A DNA stretch of 64,000 bases from Triplophysa rosa (GCF_024868665.1 NC_079896.1:25673803-25737802); one strand, 5' to 3'. Positions 25,401 to 39,300 are shown, numbered from the stretch's first letter. Numbers and translations: made by a program. Notes: generated by a model not told the origin, from the letters alone.

Positions 25401-28400
25401 GTTGCTTAATAATAATCTGATTCATCATTAAAGGACATCAGGCTAGCAAATGTTAGGAAGACGTTCACTGCTCTTACAGAAGTATCCAGTGCCAGGATTG
25501 AGTATAATCCTCAAATATTCTCATGGCCACCGCTCGCGCCTCCACCACTACATTAGATTTCCTGTCAAAATGAAGGAGAATTACAAACAACAAAATTGCG
25601 AATAAGTAGAAATAGGCATTTTCAAAAGATGGCGTTACCATACAAATAAACTTGAATTCAACTTTTTCCTTTAACATGCATGAAGATGATATTCAAATTC
25701 AACGCAGGACTCTTTCAGGTCATTTAGCATCCGAGAGGTTTCTGAGCTGAAAACAGTGAATTCACCTCTCTTAACGTCATTATAAAATCTCATAAAATGA
25801 CTTACTTTGAAGCTTCGAGAAGATCCGTCGCATTTACATTTTCTCCATCATCCGTGAATGTGGTTTTATTGCCAATCACGACCACGCCGCCCTTCAGCGT
25901 CTCCAAAGCAGGCAAACACCTCCGCGTGACTGAAATACAGGTGTACAAGAATTTTCTGAGACAATAAACAACCAAGGTCAAATCAGAGTTGTTTAACTAC
26001 AACAAAAGATGAAATCGCTTACAAGCCTTGCTAGGTGTGAGCATTGAAGGACACAAGCCGTCCTTCAGGACTTGAGGAGCATTCTGAAAAAAGAAGTTTA
26101 GGATTGTTTGTGTTGCATATGTTTCAACAATACACCTATTACACAAGTTGTACTGACTATTTCTGAGAATTCACGACTTAAATGTACTGTCTGGATGCGA
26201 ACCGAGATGTGAAAGATGCTAATTCTGGCCTGCTTGACATTATATAACACTTGAGTTACACAAAAGACTCAAAACAGTGATTCATTACGGATCTGTTTCA
26301 AAAACTAGTGAGCTGCCCTGCATAGGCAACGTGTCTGCGTGACGCACGGATATCATTCCACCTCTCTCGACACCCTCTCTAAAATCTCTAAAATGCTTTG
26401 CTTTTCATTTCAAGCGCCCATGAGCAATAAAACCTGACAGTTCTACTACATATTTAAATGCTGCATTATACTAAATGTGCTTTATATTAAATATATCTCC
26501 ATTGAATCAGTGTGAAGTAACTCACCATGTGAGTGATGTTGGCTCCCTCCTTACAGAACTGCTTGTAGTATTCCCTGTCATCTGGCTTTTTTAGGGCCTT
26601 CACTAAAGTCATGAATTGATTTGGACAGCTTTCCACACAGATCTGTCAAAACAAACATAAAAATCTACTGTGACATGCCGTCAACAGACAAACACTACGG
26701 TCACACGTTGCTGTGAAAAGACGTTCACCAGACCTGTGTAGTGGGACACTGAAAGTCCAGCAGAACCAGAGGACTGGCACACTTCATGATGTTGAAGTAG
26801 AACAACAGGGGCTTCTTCCTGAACATTCACACATGCAAGATCAGAAACACCATTTCATAACATCAATCACAGTATTGCGTTAAAGATCTAGAGCTGCGTC
26901 TGAATTCGCTCGCACGGATGCTAAATAGTCCACTATATTGGAAAGAAGTGAATGAAAATGAGTGAACAATTTCGGACACTGATGTAATATATCCTGCGTC
27001 TGACAGTACTGTCGCGGACATTCGTCATAACGCTTATATTACACTTGTGCGCAGTGTTGGGTAAGTTACTCTCAAAAAGTAATTAATACTAATTACATAT
27101 TCAATAGTGTAATTAGATTACTGTACAAATGACTCTCTCCAAAAAGTATTTAGTTACTTATTACTAATTACTTTCTATATCCTACATCAACCTTGATTAG
27201 TTAAGTGATTCAAGGATAGACTTGAAAGGGCTCTTTTAATTCATTCAATCAAATAATATTAAACTACATAAAGTACTCTTATTAACTGACCAAAGCATTA
27301 CAAATGTGAGAATTATACATTAAAGCACATCAAAAGTAGTTGACATCAAAAGAGTAATCCCTTACTTTACTTTTTCAAGGGATTACAATTAAATTCAATT
27401 AAATTACAGTAACTAATTACTTAGTAACTAGTTACACCCAACACTGCCTGTGTGGCTTTAGGGATTGTTTTGTAAAATGGTCAAGTTCATTTTTACATTA
27501 TTTGTCACGTTTATTGTATCAGTTTTTAATAAAGAGAACAAAACAAATGTTTGCCACGTTTATTTACTATTACATTTATTACGTTGAATAAAATTACTTA
27601 ATATATTTAAAATAAAACACTGCTATTTATAACATTCATTTAATCTGTTTATTCTCAAAACTGTCCACAAGATCAAACACAAGTGTATAAACGTACATTC
27701 GCGTTGTGTCATGGGAACGATGAGCGAGCGAGTGTACACTCACAATCAGAATGCATTGTGGGTAAAAAGAAGTGAACAAATGTAGGGAATGAGTTGTTTA
27801 CACACACCCGATATAGTGCACTATATAGGTGATAGGGGGTGAATTCAGACACAGCCAATGAAACATGTAGAAACATGGAAGACATTTTTCAAAGGTGCCA
27901 CGTGACTTCACTCACTCAAGGGGGGTTCCAACCTGTCCACAAAACTGACCCCTACTGTCTGTTGGGTAGATCACCTTCCGGGGGTCACCCTGAGACCACC
28001 CTACACAATAAAAGTCACAATGTAGCATTACTGTACACCAAACCAACCCAAACTATGAATGGTTTACTCGGTCACATTTACGTTCACCGACTGCACATTG
28101 TGTAGATAAAAACAAAAATATGAGCGTTGAAACTTACCCAGAATTCCAACAGCAAAGTATCCCAGCAAGGCCAAGATGAACAAGATACAACACAGAATGT
28201 CCGTGCATCCCCTGCTCACCAAAAAAGCAGATCGAGGATGAGATCACGTTTATGAAGTTTGTGAACAAAGTGAGGCATTAATGCTCATAAATATCATTAA
28301 TGTGAAAAATCATGAATATGATTTTATATAAGTTGTCTCACCTGTTATATATTGGTCCTTTAAATGTGGGGTCAAATTTTCTCGGGTCGCCTGTAAAGAT

Positions 28401-31400
28401 ATTAAAGATGTTTATTTATTGCCAGAAGAACTGTACTTTATGTGCATATCCAGACAACAAATGTAATATCTTCCTGTTTATTTATCATTTCAGTAAGCAC
28501 AATGTGTGTGCGTTCTTGTTTCTCTCTCCTTATGTGGAAACTGATGAATAAACATTTAAAATGATGCTTATTTGAAAAATGATTCAGTGAGAGTCTGGGT
28601 TATATAGAGGGATGGAAGATAGCATCATGTCAGTATAAAAACACTAGACGTCTATGGCAAGTCCCCAAAAAAGGAGGATGAGGAGGCTGTGACCTCATGC
28701 AAACGCTGTGGCAGATTTTATAGGGCATGTTTGTGTAAGTAAATGCTAAACCTGATGGAGCGGTCCCACTCATCAATAAAAGTTTAACTCAGTTTAAAAC
28801 TGCTTCTGCTCATTTTATAACTAAATGAGTCTGTGGGAATGTGCTGTATGTGCTGCACTTGAAAGAGTCTGTCCAATGCATTCATGTAAATGTATTAAAA
28901 ATAAGGGAACTTTTACACAACAATGATGTAATAAACCAGAAATGTTTTTGTGTTTTAAAAAGGCATTAATAAAATCTTAAGCAGCGTTGTAGTAAGCCAT
29001 TGTTGTTTTGGTTGTGAAGTAGGCCTACGCCTACACCTAAATGAATTTACATTTTCTGTAGTTTGTCTTTTTCAAAAACGTCAAAAACTTCACATTTTCA
29101 CTTCTTTGCTGAAGGAGATAACATATTTACGAAACGCTCTCTGTAGAGCAGTTTGTCCATTTAGGGCTACTGTAGAAACAACATGGTGTATTCCATGTAA
29201 GGGGACCCTCGGTGTATGTATATAGAAATAGCTCATTCTAAGGTAATAAAAACATTACGCTTCATTATGTACACCTCTGTACACATAGTTAAGTATATTA
29301 TATTGCATTTCTGTCACTAGATCCTCTAAAAAAATACACACTGGACCTTTAAAGTAATGCAGATTTTGCAAAGAGTCTGTCGTTGAAAAATGGGTTGAGT
29401 TAAAGGGGTCATATGACACTGCTAAAGCGAATACTGTCGTTTGTTTTAGATGTTATGCAATGTGTATTCACGATTTAAGGTTGATAAACGCTGTATTTTC
29501 CACATACCGTGCATGTTTGCATCTCCTCTTTGCTCCGCCTCTTTGAAACGCACAGATTTTTAACAAAGCTCATGGCTCTGAAAAGCGAGGTGTGCTATGA
29601 TTGGCCAGTTCACCAGTGCGTAGTGATTGGTGGAATACTGCAAGCGTGTGAGGGAAATGTAACACCTCTTACCATATTTGGAACATCAGGTTCCTCTTCA
29701 ATTGTACTGACAGGTACGCCCACCTTACTTGCGTATACATTTGGGAGGTCTTAGTCAAATCACACCACGAACTGATGTAGATTTGTGGGGGTGTGGCTAC
29801 ACGAGGTGTTTCAGGCAGGTCTGGGTGAGCATTCGCTTTCAGATAGAATGCATCTTTTGTTCCCACACTTTCATTTCTGCAATTTTACGTGTCTAATACA
29901 TGCATGAGCAACTTATAACACACCAAAGACACAGAAAAACATGTGTTTGCACAATATGACCCCTTTAAAACCTATTAAAGTGTGACAAAATTCTGGTGCA
30001 AAAAAGATCTTTTGCGAACAATTCTACAACCTTCAGTTATGACATAACTGTATATTTGGAGTCTGGGGGGAATTAAAATGTATAACATGACCGCTTTAAG
30101 AATATTCTTCCTCCGGAATATTTACATTTATATTTGAGGTATGTTGGCTGGTGTTGTAGAACAGGCATTTTTAGCTTGAGCTTGTGGAGTATTCACATGA
30201 AAAAGTGTTGTCATGTGTGCACTGCCTCACACTAAACGCAGCCAAGTGTGAATTTGGCAAAGACATGTTGTCTATTTAGGGAAGCAGGTTGGGCAGGGAA
30301 AGCACATCCCACGGTCTCTAAAGTAAATGTTATGAAGCTCTCCGTGCCTGAAATCCGGCACGTTCATGAGGATCACTACTACAGTCCATGAGCTGTTTTT
30401 ACCCCAACGTTCACGATTTTGACCCTTTCCAGTCATTTGATTTACACAAATCAGATTAGATGCATTTGTTGAACACAGTCCACACAAATAAACAACAACT
30501 TGTCAATAAGTAAACATCGTTTTGGTTTGCGTGAGCATTTACATTGATGGATTTGGCAGGTGCTTTTTCCCAAAGAGACTTACGGGTATCATTTCTCAGT
30601 TGTGTTTGATTAACTTCGTCTCGGATGTTTCTAAAATTGCAAACAAAATCATCTCAGATTAGAAAAATCTGAGCTCAGGTTGTCACATTGTTGAGATTTC
30701 TTCTGAAAGTCTAAGACATTTGTAAGATTTCTGGTTCTTAGATACATTTCTAAAATAAATATCGGACATATTAAAGACTAAAGGAAAGTTTAGAATGCAT
30801 TCTTTTCGATTTTCCTATACAGGCATATCTACTTTGTACCATAGAGAGAGAGAAAGTACCGTCCTCCTGTGATTTCTGTGTATAATGATTGGGTTTTAAT
30901 CTTGGTGACGTCCAAAAATCATTGGCTACACTGAACTTCAGCCCTAGTGAACATATAGACCTCGGTTTAATGTACAGCGTGAGTGTCTGTGTCCTATTGA
31001 CAGTTTATTTGATAGAGTTGGCATCCATTTAGAGCAGTCATCATCGTGAAGTAGACAGATGCACTTAGTCATTCTCAAACAGCTCCCTAATGACCAGAGC
31101 TTTTGAGAGCTCTCCAAACAACCACAGTCAACCAACCGTGCTAAAATCCCACATTCAAACTGATCTGATATCAGCTTATCATATATTTGATCACTGGATT
31201 CAAACTTCAATTACTATTATACTATTTACTATAAATAACAACAGTTCAGTCTCTGAACGTCATCAACGTTTGTTTTCTTTTTAGTGGTTATAATTTCTAT
31301 GATACATATTTATTACCACTTCAAACTCTCAATGCTCTGAAACGCAGAAAATTCAAATATCAAACCTTGTTTTCCATCATGCGAAGCTCTTCCCATCACT

Positions 31401-33857
31401 GTCGATGAGTACCTTCGCAGTATTTTTAGTCTTATTGTTATCGTCAGCTACTGTAAAAGACTCATCAGTTGACTTCCGTCATCAGCGCAAAACAGGAAAC
31501 CAGTCACGTCTTTCCATCTCTGTAGAGTTGTGAGTATTCTACCCTAGAAACATACTTCCTTAAAGAACCCATGAACTGAACGTTTTCTTTCCTGTGTTGA
31601 GGAATTTCCTTTTTTAAACATTAAGTTGGGACGGGGCAAATTTAAGAGCCCGTCACTTTTTAAAAGAGCCAATAGCCTTTAGCATTCATTACAGTCATGA
31701 CATACTGTAAGTCATAACAAAACATCGATTGATTGGCTTTTATTTATCTACAAATTTATCTACAAAACACAATCGGCATTTGGAAAGTATTTCATGAGGT
31801 AGCGAATCCATATGAATTTGTACGATCTCATTCGTACTTTTCATACAAACTGCTTTTGCCACAGTGACTGTTGGGTTCAGGGTGGACCAGAAATGAAAAT
31901 TCCTTCATCATTTTCTCAACTTCATGTCATTCTAAACCTGTACGATATTTTGAAAAACGTTGGTAACCAATCAACATTGAACCCCATTGACTTCCATTGT
32001 ATGGACACAAACCCACTGAGACATTTCTCAGAATATCTTCTTTTGTGTTCCAATCCAATTTTCAATCGTATGGGGATGAATAAATGACCATTTTTTGGGG
32101 GGGGGTGACTATCTTTTCAATGCACTTTCCATCAAATAAACTCTTCTTTGCAGGCAATATCAATAGTGCAGTTTAATGCTGTGATCTGGCAACACTTCAA
32201 GAGAACAGATTGCCGTGCCGAAAGCTGTTTACATGGCAGTCTTTAGTACACAACCATCATTTACGTGCTCATGTGATCATGTTTCTGTGTCGTCACTTTG
32301 TCCTGTTTCGATATTCCAGCCTGATCTGATGCCTTGATCAAACATATGGCCGGAGGGCAACCTACAGCTCGATTCTTATCACACACTTTGGCCCCCCCGT
32401 CTCAAACTGACCTTTTCCACCCGCAGAGTCACGTGATCTCCTGACACAATACGGCCCGCTGATATCCGAGATGCCTTTGTAGTTACAAGGCCTTTGCAAC
32501 CATGTGAGATTGCTAGGCAACTGGAGAAAAATGTTTCGTTGTCATTCATGAACCTGCCCTATGAAAAAGTTACAGTCTTTACACAGACGGTTTTATCGTC
32601 CTCATTGGTGTACACGGCATTCAAATTAAAGACTGGATCCAGAGGAAGGTGAGTTGGAGTTGTGTGTGCTCTATACCGAAAATCACGTTACGACTTGTCC
32701 TGAATGAACAGCAAATCTGCACTGACATGAGCAGACACAGAACTCCAAAATCCTGAGTCCAAAAATCTACTTCACGGATGCAACTGGATGTCTAGAAAGT
32801 CACTAAAACTGCATAGGGGTTAGAAAGGGGTTTAGGAAAATGTAAATGTCGTCCTGGCATGTCCACACTGTCCCGCAATTGGAAATATTCCGTTGCCTGC
32901 CGGGTTTGTGAGAAAACACCAAATAGACCATTTTAAGTCTCATCTGTGTCTCAGATATTTCTGAAAAAGAGTCTTAAATCTGACAAATGTCTCCATTAGC
33001 GTTTCAGAAGAGATGACAACAATGTCTAAAAACCCCAGCTCAGATTTGTGGAGTCTGCAATCAAAAGTCTATATTATTGAAGATCTCAATATGAACTCAA
33101 ACATTTCTCATCACATTTACTCAAATCCAGATTGTTTTACCTCTACAATCTACATTCATTTCACACCTCCATGCTCTTCGTGTGTTTCAACAATCGTCTC
33201 ATCTGTTTCTCTTCTTTCTCCTTAGCAATTTAACGAGAAACATTTCAAACTAAGCTGATATTTAAATGGGTTTAGGTTTCTGCTGTTTTTATTACAAACT
33301 CCCACTGATGTTACCATGGTAATGAAAAGTCATCCGTGGTTTTACCTGTGTAGTTACTATGGCCTTATCACAAACACTACAAATTGAAGATCTACAGTAA
33401 AACAGAACACAACACTCACACTTTTTACGGATTCTTTATATTATAGAAATATTTATGTCAACGTTTATTAAAAAAAAGCATACATTCTGTTTAACAGTAA
33501 CGGAGTAATAAGAGCAGATCTTCTGTTCACACACCCGGACGCATAAATCGAATCGAACACGCAAATGTAATTCGCAGTACTGACCCGAAACCATGTGTTT
33601 CAACAACACAAGCCTATTGTTTTCTTGCTCGCCCCCGCCCTTAAATATTCAACCGCAGACGGGTCAAATGCAACGCCCGTGTGTTTTTTGGGGTCGAGTA
33701 CCGGCGGATCACGTGCAATTCTGCATTGTTATTTTTCATCAAAATCCGCGAGACCCACGCCCCACGCATTAGTCATTGTTTCCACGAGGACCGTCCCTTT
33801 AAAAACTGAAAACCTCTTACCATATTTGGACTCTGGGTTTTTCTCCTCCGGCTCCAT
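19449..33857 (-). CDS. slc44a2: Choline transporter-like protein 2 (SLC44A2), 22 coding exons
   Basis: A multi-pass plasma-membrane and mitochondrial transporter linked to choline and ethanolamine transport; the human protein carries the HNA-3 antigen. Exons (minus): 33857-33821, 28390-28342, 28211-28138, 28000-27916, 26818-26734, 26642-26526, 26083-26023, 25929-25806, 25561-25478, 25381-25269, 25194-25063, 24828-24729, 24640-24548, 24439-24355, 24217-23955, 23318-23224, 22752-22649, 22564-22491, 22404-22334, 22243-22155, 22075-21991, then one of two last exons. With 19558-19449 the product is 709 aa (human 706). Landmarks include GCTDILCC before TM1, a large cysteine-rich loop with N-glycosylation sites, [39 protein letters not shown], and [20 protein letters not shown]. 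The first exon ([13 protein letters not shown]) recalls the variable N-termini known for this gene. The C-terminus ends [16 protein letters not shown] and a basic tail. Confidence 0.95.
20380..20900 (-). CDS. slc44a2: Alternative last exon of slc44a2, acidic PQE-rich tail
   Basis: The exon opens with [17 protein letters not shown], a paralogous copy of the downstream last exon ([16 protein letters not shown]). It joins exon 21 in the same phase (TTC T followed by GC GAA GAC). It then continues for about 150 residues dominated by Glu, Gln, Pro and Ala, with repeated PQE, EEPPQ and QENG-like units, ending TPQE and TAG. Used instead of 19558-19449, it gives an 846-aa protein. The tail would lie in the cytoplasm after the last membrane span, is predicted to be disordered, and is strongly acidic. 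The acceptor (AACCCAAG) has a poor pyrimidine tract, so it may be used only in some tissues. Confidence 0.8.
23400..23945. repeat. Degenerate minisatellite in slc44a2 intron 15
   Basis: About 550 bases of imperfect repeats built on the theme aatgaatctattataaga, alternating with aatgactctataaaa variants. Unit length wanders around 15-25 bases. It is very AT-rich and without coding sense. It probably arose by slippage and local duplication. Confidence 0.8.
27051..27448. mobile_element. hAT-like non-autonomous element, copy 1
   Basis: The ends are CAGTGTTGGGTAAGTTACT and its inverted match AGTTACACCCAACACTG. The interior is a run of attact/agtaat motifs that folds back on itself. The flanks give an imperfect 8-bp duplication (CTTGTGCG and CCTGTGTG). 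A second copy at 52609-53090 has a clean 8-bp duplication. Both lie in introns or spacers and carry no transposase. Confidence 0.7.
29400..29968. mobile_element. TTAA-flanked inverted-repeat element
   Basis: The left end is TTAAAGGGGTCATAT and the right end is its exact inverse, ATATGACCCCTTTAA. The TTAA at both outer edges is the target duplication typical of piggyBac-type elements. The interior, about 540 bases, contains a short open frame without similarity to a transposase, so the element is non-autonomous. Confidence 0.7.
31870..32095. mobile_element. Angel-like element, partial copy
   Basis: It contains aaatgaaaattccttcat, gtcattctaaacctg and ttgacttccattgtatggac, and ends in tgaataaatgacca. 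It matches the internal part of the element at 48116-48330 closely. It lies in the first slc44a2 intron. Confidence 0.55.
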
Positions 33858-34090
33858 GACAGACGGATGCGCACTTGTGGCAGTGTCTTAGATCTCAGAA
33901 CCAACGGTATCGCTTAAGCTTGTGAGGAATTGTTCATCAGTCTCATACAGCAGAAGTGTGCGGCACATTCTAACAGTACACGCATGATGATGTATTTCGC
34001 TTTTCCAACGGGAGAGAGAGAGCGTGGGCTGCGTCCACCAATCAAAAAGCTGGAAAACTGACAGACATCCGTATCAGCCAATGAAACGTC
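33858..34090 (-). promoter_or_regulatory. Putative slc44a2 promoter region
   Basis: The region immediately upstream of the first coding exon has CCAAT boxes on the plus strand near 34038 (ccaccaatcaaa) and 34078 (cagccaatgaaa). The position and boxes are consistent with a promoter. No TATA box was identified. The start of transcription is not visible. Confidence 0.4.
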
Positions 34091-34309
34091 AACGCTCTTC
34101 GCTGGAATTTGCTGATTAATTAAAAACTAGAAATAAACGTAAATTTTTTTATTAAAATAACCAAAGTGTAATTTTAATATATTAACCAGCAGACAGATGG
34201 ATCATATCATATTATTATTTTATTCCCACTTGAAGATTTTTTTGAAACGATATTTTACCAGTAAAATTCCCTAAGTTGCATTACAAAATTGATCATTTTT
34301 TTCTTTGTA

Positions 34310-35000
34310 GCCAAACTAACCAGATATGTACTATGGTCTCACCACAAAAACCTGAGTTTAACCATGGTATTTGTAGTAAACTATGGAGATAATTTCTACA
34401 AAAAACATGGTTATTTTTCCTAAGAGCACGCGTTATAATAATTAAACCATTCTCCATTTTCCTACGGGTTTTATAGTATGTGTAAAATGGTATATACAAC
34501 ATTCTTGTTCCCAGTCTTTGCCTGGGTTGAAAAAAACAGTGCAGGTCAAATTCATTCAGTTCCTAGAAACACCAATTAGAGAAGTGTTAAAACTACTAAC
34601 CAAATATGATACTCTCAAATTGTCATGATGAATAATGCAATAAATAGCATTACGTTTCATTTCTTTGTTACCCTCTGCCTGGATACACATAAGCCAACAC
34701 AACAATTAATTAAACATTTTAAAAGAAATTGGACCAGGTTTGTACTCCCTGCATGTGTCAAAGATGGTATGGACTTTCAAAAGGCTTCAGACCTAGCGCA
34801 GACTGTATATGGATGTCTGCTTAGAAGACGGTAGTGCAGGACTGCATTCTATTCTATTCTATTCTATTCTATTCTATTCCCAACATTCATGATTTTACTA
34901 GTAACCATAGTTTTTGGTTGTATTTGTAGTAAAACCATAGTAACCACAAATGTACTGTGCTGGTCTCACCACACCAACAAAACCATGTTTAATTTTCCTA
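34310..35000. repeat. Repeat-rich spacer with related ACCATGGT/ACCATAGT blocks
   Basis: Two blocks (34310-34420 and 34890-35000) share tctcaccacaaaaacc/tctcaccacaccaacaaaacc and ggtatttgtagtaaa/ttgtatttgtagtaaaa motifs, ending in ttttcctaag/ttttcctagg. They look like copies of the same DNA element. An (ATTCT)n run separates them at 34845-34879. Confidence 0.5.
34845..34879. repeat. (ATTCT)n pentanucleotide microsatellite
   Basis: About seven uninterrupted copies of the pentamer. Confidence 0.95.
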
Positions 35001-35419
35001 GGACATTGATTCATAAGTAGTGTGTATACAAGTTGTTTCCATTTCTTTGAAACAAAAAAAATAATTGCATATAAATTTTACAGGTTCAATTATAATAGGT
35101 ATGTAAAATAGGTATGTAAAACACTACTGATAATAACTTTAAAACAGATTAAAAAATCAATGTTTTGATATTAAACATGCAAATGCTCTATTAAAATATG
35201 TCAGGTATGCTATTAAAATATTTACTTAAAATATCAGGGAGTACTTCAAGTAAATATTTTAAGTCAAAGGGGTTAAGCTGACAAAAAAAGTTTGAAAACC
35301 CCTGTCCTAGAATAATGAAGCGTAGATATTCATAAGAATAACGTTGACGACACCCACTGAGCAGTCAGGGTAGTGCACTTAAAAAAACTCTTTAAACGCG
35401 TTGTAAACCAGGTTTTGTA

Positions 35420-35775
35420 ATCATCCAATCAGATCGCGCGGTGCTATCAACGCCTACGACGTTCCGACATGTTGCAGCGGTTCTTTTCAGCCATTACGAG
35501 TGTGGCCAACTTGAAATGTTTAGTGTGGCACGGTAAAAATAAATAAATATAAAATGCAAATTTTAGATACTTCCTTTCTTTTGGTCAAATTAACATTTAT
35601 ATATGTAATTGTGAAGTATAAGGTTTTATTTAAGATGATGCTTGTATAAAAAATGTATGCAGAATGCCACACAAAACATGGCGGATGCGTTGCGCTAATG
35701 CGTGCCTGTTCCAAGCGCAGAAGCTCTAAATATACGTAACGTGAGTGTTGCGTCTGAAAGCGAGATCATCTGATC
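35420..35775 (+). promoter_or_regulatory. Putative gcdh promoter and untranslated first exon
   Basis: A CCAAT box (catccaatcag, near 35425) is followed by CpG-containing sequence. A candidate untranslated exon ends near 35780 (gatcgaaaag before gtgaag). The coding exon of gcdh starts with a clear acceptor (ttttcag at about 36322), so an upstream untranslated exon is expected. Confidence 0.4.
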
Positions 35776-36333
35776 GAAAAGGTGAAGGTACAGTGTTTCC
35801 TTATATTAGCCTTCAGTATGACTTCATGACATGCACCTTTGAGATAAGAACGAGGATGTTTAAACTTAGTGTATGTGCTATAGAGTTGTGTGAGAGTATA
35901 TGCTGCATGCAGGTTATGTAACGTAAACACGTCCACAGTACGTTTAGTAAGTGACGTTGTGTAACCATGCATGCACCTTCAATAGAACGACATTTTTAAC
36001 GTACGATGCTAAAGATAAATGGGGTTTAGTAAGTAGGCATATTTATCAAAATAGACATTATAGGTAATTTAACTCTCGAGTTCAGTTCAGACTTTGTACG
36101 ACACATTTAGTCATTTCGCTTGGCTTAAAGTTCAGGTCAGACTTACACATGCGTAAATGTTTATTAAAGTGAAAATGACTACGTTTTGTATTATGTAAAT
36201 GCATACAATTTTATTTAAACAGTTGCTAATTCAGGACTATTATACAGTATTGTGGTATACTGACAATTTGTTTAATTGGTGTGAGTTTATGTATATGTGT
36301 ATATATTATATATAGTTTTCAGATTTGGAGAAA

Positions 36334-39300
36334 ATGGCTTTAAGAACAGCTCTCTCACGATTACTGGTGAACTCACAGAGATGTTCTGTGGTCTCTGTGT
36401 CACGAACCCAGGGCACCTCAGCATCTGTACCACAAGGTTAGAATTAGATCACTACTTCACAATTTCAAGTGACTGTAGCCATGACTTAAAAGTAGACAAA
36501 AGCAGAAAAGATTTTTACCACACATTTATGATTTCAGAACTAATTACTGTATCCCATTTTTTTCGTAGAGGCAGAGGAGCCAAAAAAATCAACCAAAAAT
36601 CGTAAATATGTTTTATATCATCAATTTTTCACCCTCAAGTTGTTAAAAACCTGTATAAGTCTCTTTCTTCAGTGGAACACAAAATAAGATATTTTGAGAA
36701 ATGTCTCTGTGGTTTTGTGTTCATACAATGGCAGTCAATAGGGTCCAGAGTATCAACATTCTTCAAAATATCATCTTTTGTGTTCTGCATAAGAAAGAAA
36801 GTCATCCGAGAATTGGAATAACATGAAGGTGAATAAATAATGAAAAAAAATCATTTTAGGGTAAACCGTACCTTTAACATGTTGTAGTCTATTTTAGCTA
36901 TAAATCATTTTTTCTTGTTACTTTTAGCTACGGTCGAGTTTAACTGGCTTGATGCTTTGGATCTGGAGGGCCAGCTCACAGAAGATGAGATCATGATCAG
37001 AGACACTTTCCGCACCTACTGCCAGGAGAAACTCATGCCCCGGATCCTCCTTGCCAACAGGAACGAAGGTGAGTGAAATGTGAGAGAACACAACACCGGG
37101 ATGTATTCTGCCGCAAGATCAGGCATTCATCTGTGCCTCTGGGTTCCAGTTTTTCATCGGGAGATTGTGAACGAAATGGGAGAACTTGGTGTCCTTGGAC
37201 CTACCATTCAAGGTACATTAAAACACTGGCCACCATTGAGACTGTATGCTATGTTGTCTGCGTACAATATTACTTAGATCTCTTTTGTTGTAGGTTACGG
37301 ATGTGCCGGCACCAGTTATGTGGCATACGGTCTGATCGCCCGGGAAGTGGAAAGAGTGGACAGCGGATACCGTTCCGTCATGAGTGTTCAGTCCTCACTG
37401 GTCATGCATCCCATCAATGCCTATGGAACAGAAGCACAGAAGCAAAAGTACCTGCCTAAACTGGGTTAGTCAAATCTGAATCTCGGTGTACATTTCAAAA
37501 TGTGTGGAAAATGTGACACCATGCTAAACGTGTAGCGTGTTCATTTTGCCCAGCTCGAGGAGAGATTCTGGGTTGTTTTGGACTTACAGAACCAAACCAT
37601 GGAAGTGATCCTGGCAGCATGGAGACCAAGGCCAAATACAACCCCTCCAGTGGTACCTATTCCATCAGTGGAGCGAAAACATGGTAAATGCCACGGAATA
37701 GTTTGCAATTTTGGTTTAGTCAGGATCTTCTTTGGTGATAGTATATTCATTGAGAAAAAATATGGGCGGGGCTTAGTTTTATATATCGGAGCAGAACCAG
37801 GTTATTGGACAGGAGGGGTTATAAAAAGAAAAGAAAGAGGGATTCAGAGTACAAGTTTGTAAGAGAAAATATGTTGTTTATTTGGACTGGATTAACGTCC
37901 ACTCATGAATCAGTCACATATACAGCCGCGGCGACGAAAAAGTAAAGCGAGCATTTCAAAATTATTTTCATAGTGTTTATGAATTTACTATAGGTATGTG
38001 TTTAGGTAAAATGATCATTTTTGTCTGCGAACTCCTAACAATATTCCTCCCAATTTGTAAATACAAAGATTGTTTCTATTCGCATAAATTGGAGAAACAT
38101 GTAAAAATAACAGAAGAGATGCTCTGTATTTTTTCAGACCTCAAATACTGCAAAGTATTGCAGTTTTAATCAATACAACAGTAAATACAGTATGTACATG
38201 TATTTAGGAAAAGTTGACTTAAAATAACAACAGTCTTTCAGAAAACTGCTTTGTCAGAGTCCTAAATGTACAGTGAAGTTGCACAACATCAGGTGATTTC
38301 ATCAGTCTTGTCTCTTATGTAAGAGACATGGTCCATATTTAGATTTTGTAACTTCACCTCTACAGGGTATTTGTCCCTCACTGCACTGAAATCTGCCGAC
38401 CATCTGTTGACTTAACAATCAGGAATGCAACATGAAGTCCGATCTGAAATCGCAGTAGAAGATTAATGTAATATGTAAAGATTTAAATCTATACAGATCA
38501 GAAGTCAGTGGAATGGATGAATGTCTATGCACCTGTGACTGAGGAAAAAACCTTTCTGGAATTGATCCAAGATGAGCTCCCATTCCATAGATGAATAATC
38601 CAGTACCTCAGAAATGACGTAGTTTTGTAGTAATGACGTAGTATAGCTGGTTCCCTCGACCAAAAGCCTATGCATTTTTCCCATAGACTTTTGGAAGATC
38701 GCAAGAAATAAGCTCTGTGATTAAGAGAGGTTTACGATGTTTACACGTATTGTCGATCAAGATCATATTTACAAATGAACACCACATTTGTTACTTTTGA
38801 AGCCAAAATACAATCGGCAGAAGTAAAAAGCTAACACGATGCTATAAACAGCCTCCCTATACTGACCACCAGAGCACTGGTAACAAAACTGACCTCAGCT
38901 CCGAATAAAAACCTGACTAAGTGTTATTTTTTCTGTGAACAGGATCACTAGCTCCCCATATGCTGATATCTGTGTGGTGTGGGCCAAATGCGACGATGGC
39001 CGAGTGCGAGGCTTTATTCTCGAGAGGGGAATGAAGGGGCTGAGCACACCCAAGATTGAGGGCAAGTTCTCCCTCAGGGCATCAGCCACTGGCATGATCC
39101 TCATGGATGAAGTCGAAGTGCCTAAAGAAAACTTGCTACCACATGTGTCTGGCCTTAATGCGAGTATATTTGAGAATATTTACTGTTGATGGACAATAAC
39201 GATCAATTGTCCAGAACACCCTTGCAATTTTATAGCAATGCGTATTGATTGTATACTTGTGTTTTTGTAGGGTCCCTTCGGGTGCCTGAATAATGCACGA

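Larger units (their letters stand above)
28391..33820 (-). other. Long first intron of slc44a2
   Basis: This 5.4-kb intron holds repeat material, including the TTAA-flanked element at 29400-29968 and an Angel-like half element at about 31870-32095. No additional coding exon was supported. Alternative promoters and first exons are known for this gene in mammals, so one could hide here. Confidence 0.6.

Noticed and set aside
31360..31395. Possible alternative first exon of slc44a2 ([11 protein letters not shown])
   Set aside because: The phase would fit, but the donor (GTTTGA) is poor and nothing else supports it.
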